In this document: positions 63,916-64,000 of the stretch, piece by piece
Numbering within the stretch: position 1 is the stretch's first letter
How the letters are laid out: each line of letters opens with the position of its first letter
From: PFJX01 sp964466195
GTDB taxonomy: Bacteria; Pseudomonadota; Gammaproteobacteria; Burkholderiales; Thiobacillaceae
Direction: 5' to 3'
Assembly: GCA_964466195.1 (NCBI GenBank)
Contig: CAYXMQ010000014.1
Location: 1 to 64,000 of the forward strand
Length of the DNA stretch: 64,000 nucleotides
Position numbers and translations under genes: made by a program
The notes under the pieces: model-generated
Database searches by the model: none
The model's input: the letters and a program-made list of their open reading frames with translations, nothing else
Told to the model about the DNA's origin: nothing

Positions 63916-64000
63916 TCAACGTTCCAGCGCATCGAAGCCCTGTTCGGCCAGCCAATCGGCGCCCGCCTCGCTCAAGTCCCGCTCGTCGTTTTCGTCACCT
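63916..64000 (-). CDS. C-terminal end of an unidentified gene (cut by window edge)
   Basis: The last 27 codons before a TGA stop, in good codon usage: an acidic stretch (DENDERDLSEAG) then ADWLAEQGFDALER. The stop lies 47 bases before the next start, same direction, so it is probably the upstream member of the operon. No function can be given. Confidence 0.55.
   Translation of the reverse strand, partial: GDENDERDLSEAGADWLAEQGFDALER

Overview
The window is GC-rich (by eye about 60-65 percent), densely coded, with Gram-negative envelope genes throughout (TonB-dependent receptors, FadL, a large porin, SecDF-YajC). Gene content (MASE1 kinase with a FixJ-type regulator, ETHE1-type persulfide dioxygenase, SulP transporter, PPDK, glycogen phosphorylase) suggests a betaproteobacterium of the Rhodocyclales/Nitrosomonadales kind. 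That placement is an inference from protein flavour, since no rRNA is present.

Layout. 1-9.8 kb: end of a TonB receptor, a secreted beta-propeller protein, then secF-secD-yajC-tgt and queA on the minus strand, with a DUF192 gene (plus) and an RhlE-type RNA helicase (minus) sitting between tgt and queA. 9.8-20.7 kb: tRNA-Leu(CAA) followed by an accessory block, all minus strand: a 2209-residue DUF4011/SF1 helicase/nuclease protein of the Hhe type, an OLD-family ATPase-TOPRIM nuclease, a RhuM-family protein and the stub of a second ATPase. This looks like a phage-defence island, with no integrase. 20.7-24.7 kb: a tightly overlapping operon pit - DUF47 - MASE1 histidine kinase - FixJ-like regulator. 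24.7-34.2 kb: a TPR protein, FadL-type channel, SulP transporter, rhodanese, persulfide dioxygenase, Crp/Fnr regulator, DHOD-like flavoprotein and a SagB-like nitroreductase. Two adjacent palindromes lie in front of the persulfide dioxygenase.

34.4-49.5 kb is an alpha-glucan region: glycogen phosphorylase on plus, facing a ten-gene minus-strand operon made of a secreted GH13 amylase, a MalK/E/F/G ABC importer (MalF with a long sensor-like N-terminal extension), three secreted paralogues with a DOMON-like (glucodextranase C-terminal type) domain, a large outer-membrane porin, and an aldo/keto reductase. The likely scheme is: extracytoplasmic glucan cleavage, capture and outer-membrane passage by the porin and DOMON proteins, import by MalEFGK, phosphorolysis by GlgP.

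49.7-64 kb: a PaaK/CapK-like adenylating enzyme, a PepSY membrane protein with a siderophore-type TonB receptor, pyruvate phosphate dikinase, a GT2-like glycosyltransferase overlapping an acetolactate-synthase-like ThDP enzyme, a tiny membrane protein, and three genes of unknown function, the last running off the window.

Most promising for novelty: the transglutaminase-like domain fused to the giant helicase, the pit-linked two-component system, and the DOMON/porin glucan locus, which resembles a proteobacterial counterpart of a Sus system.
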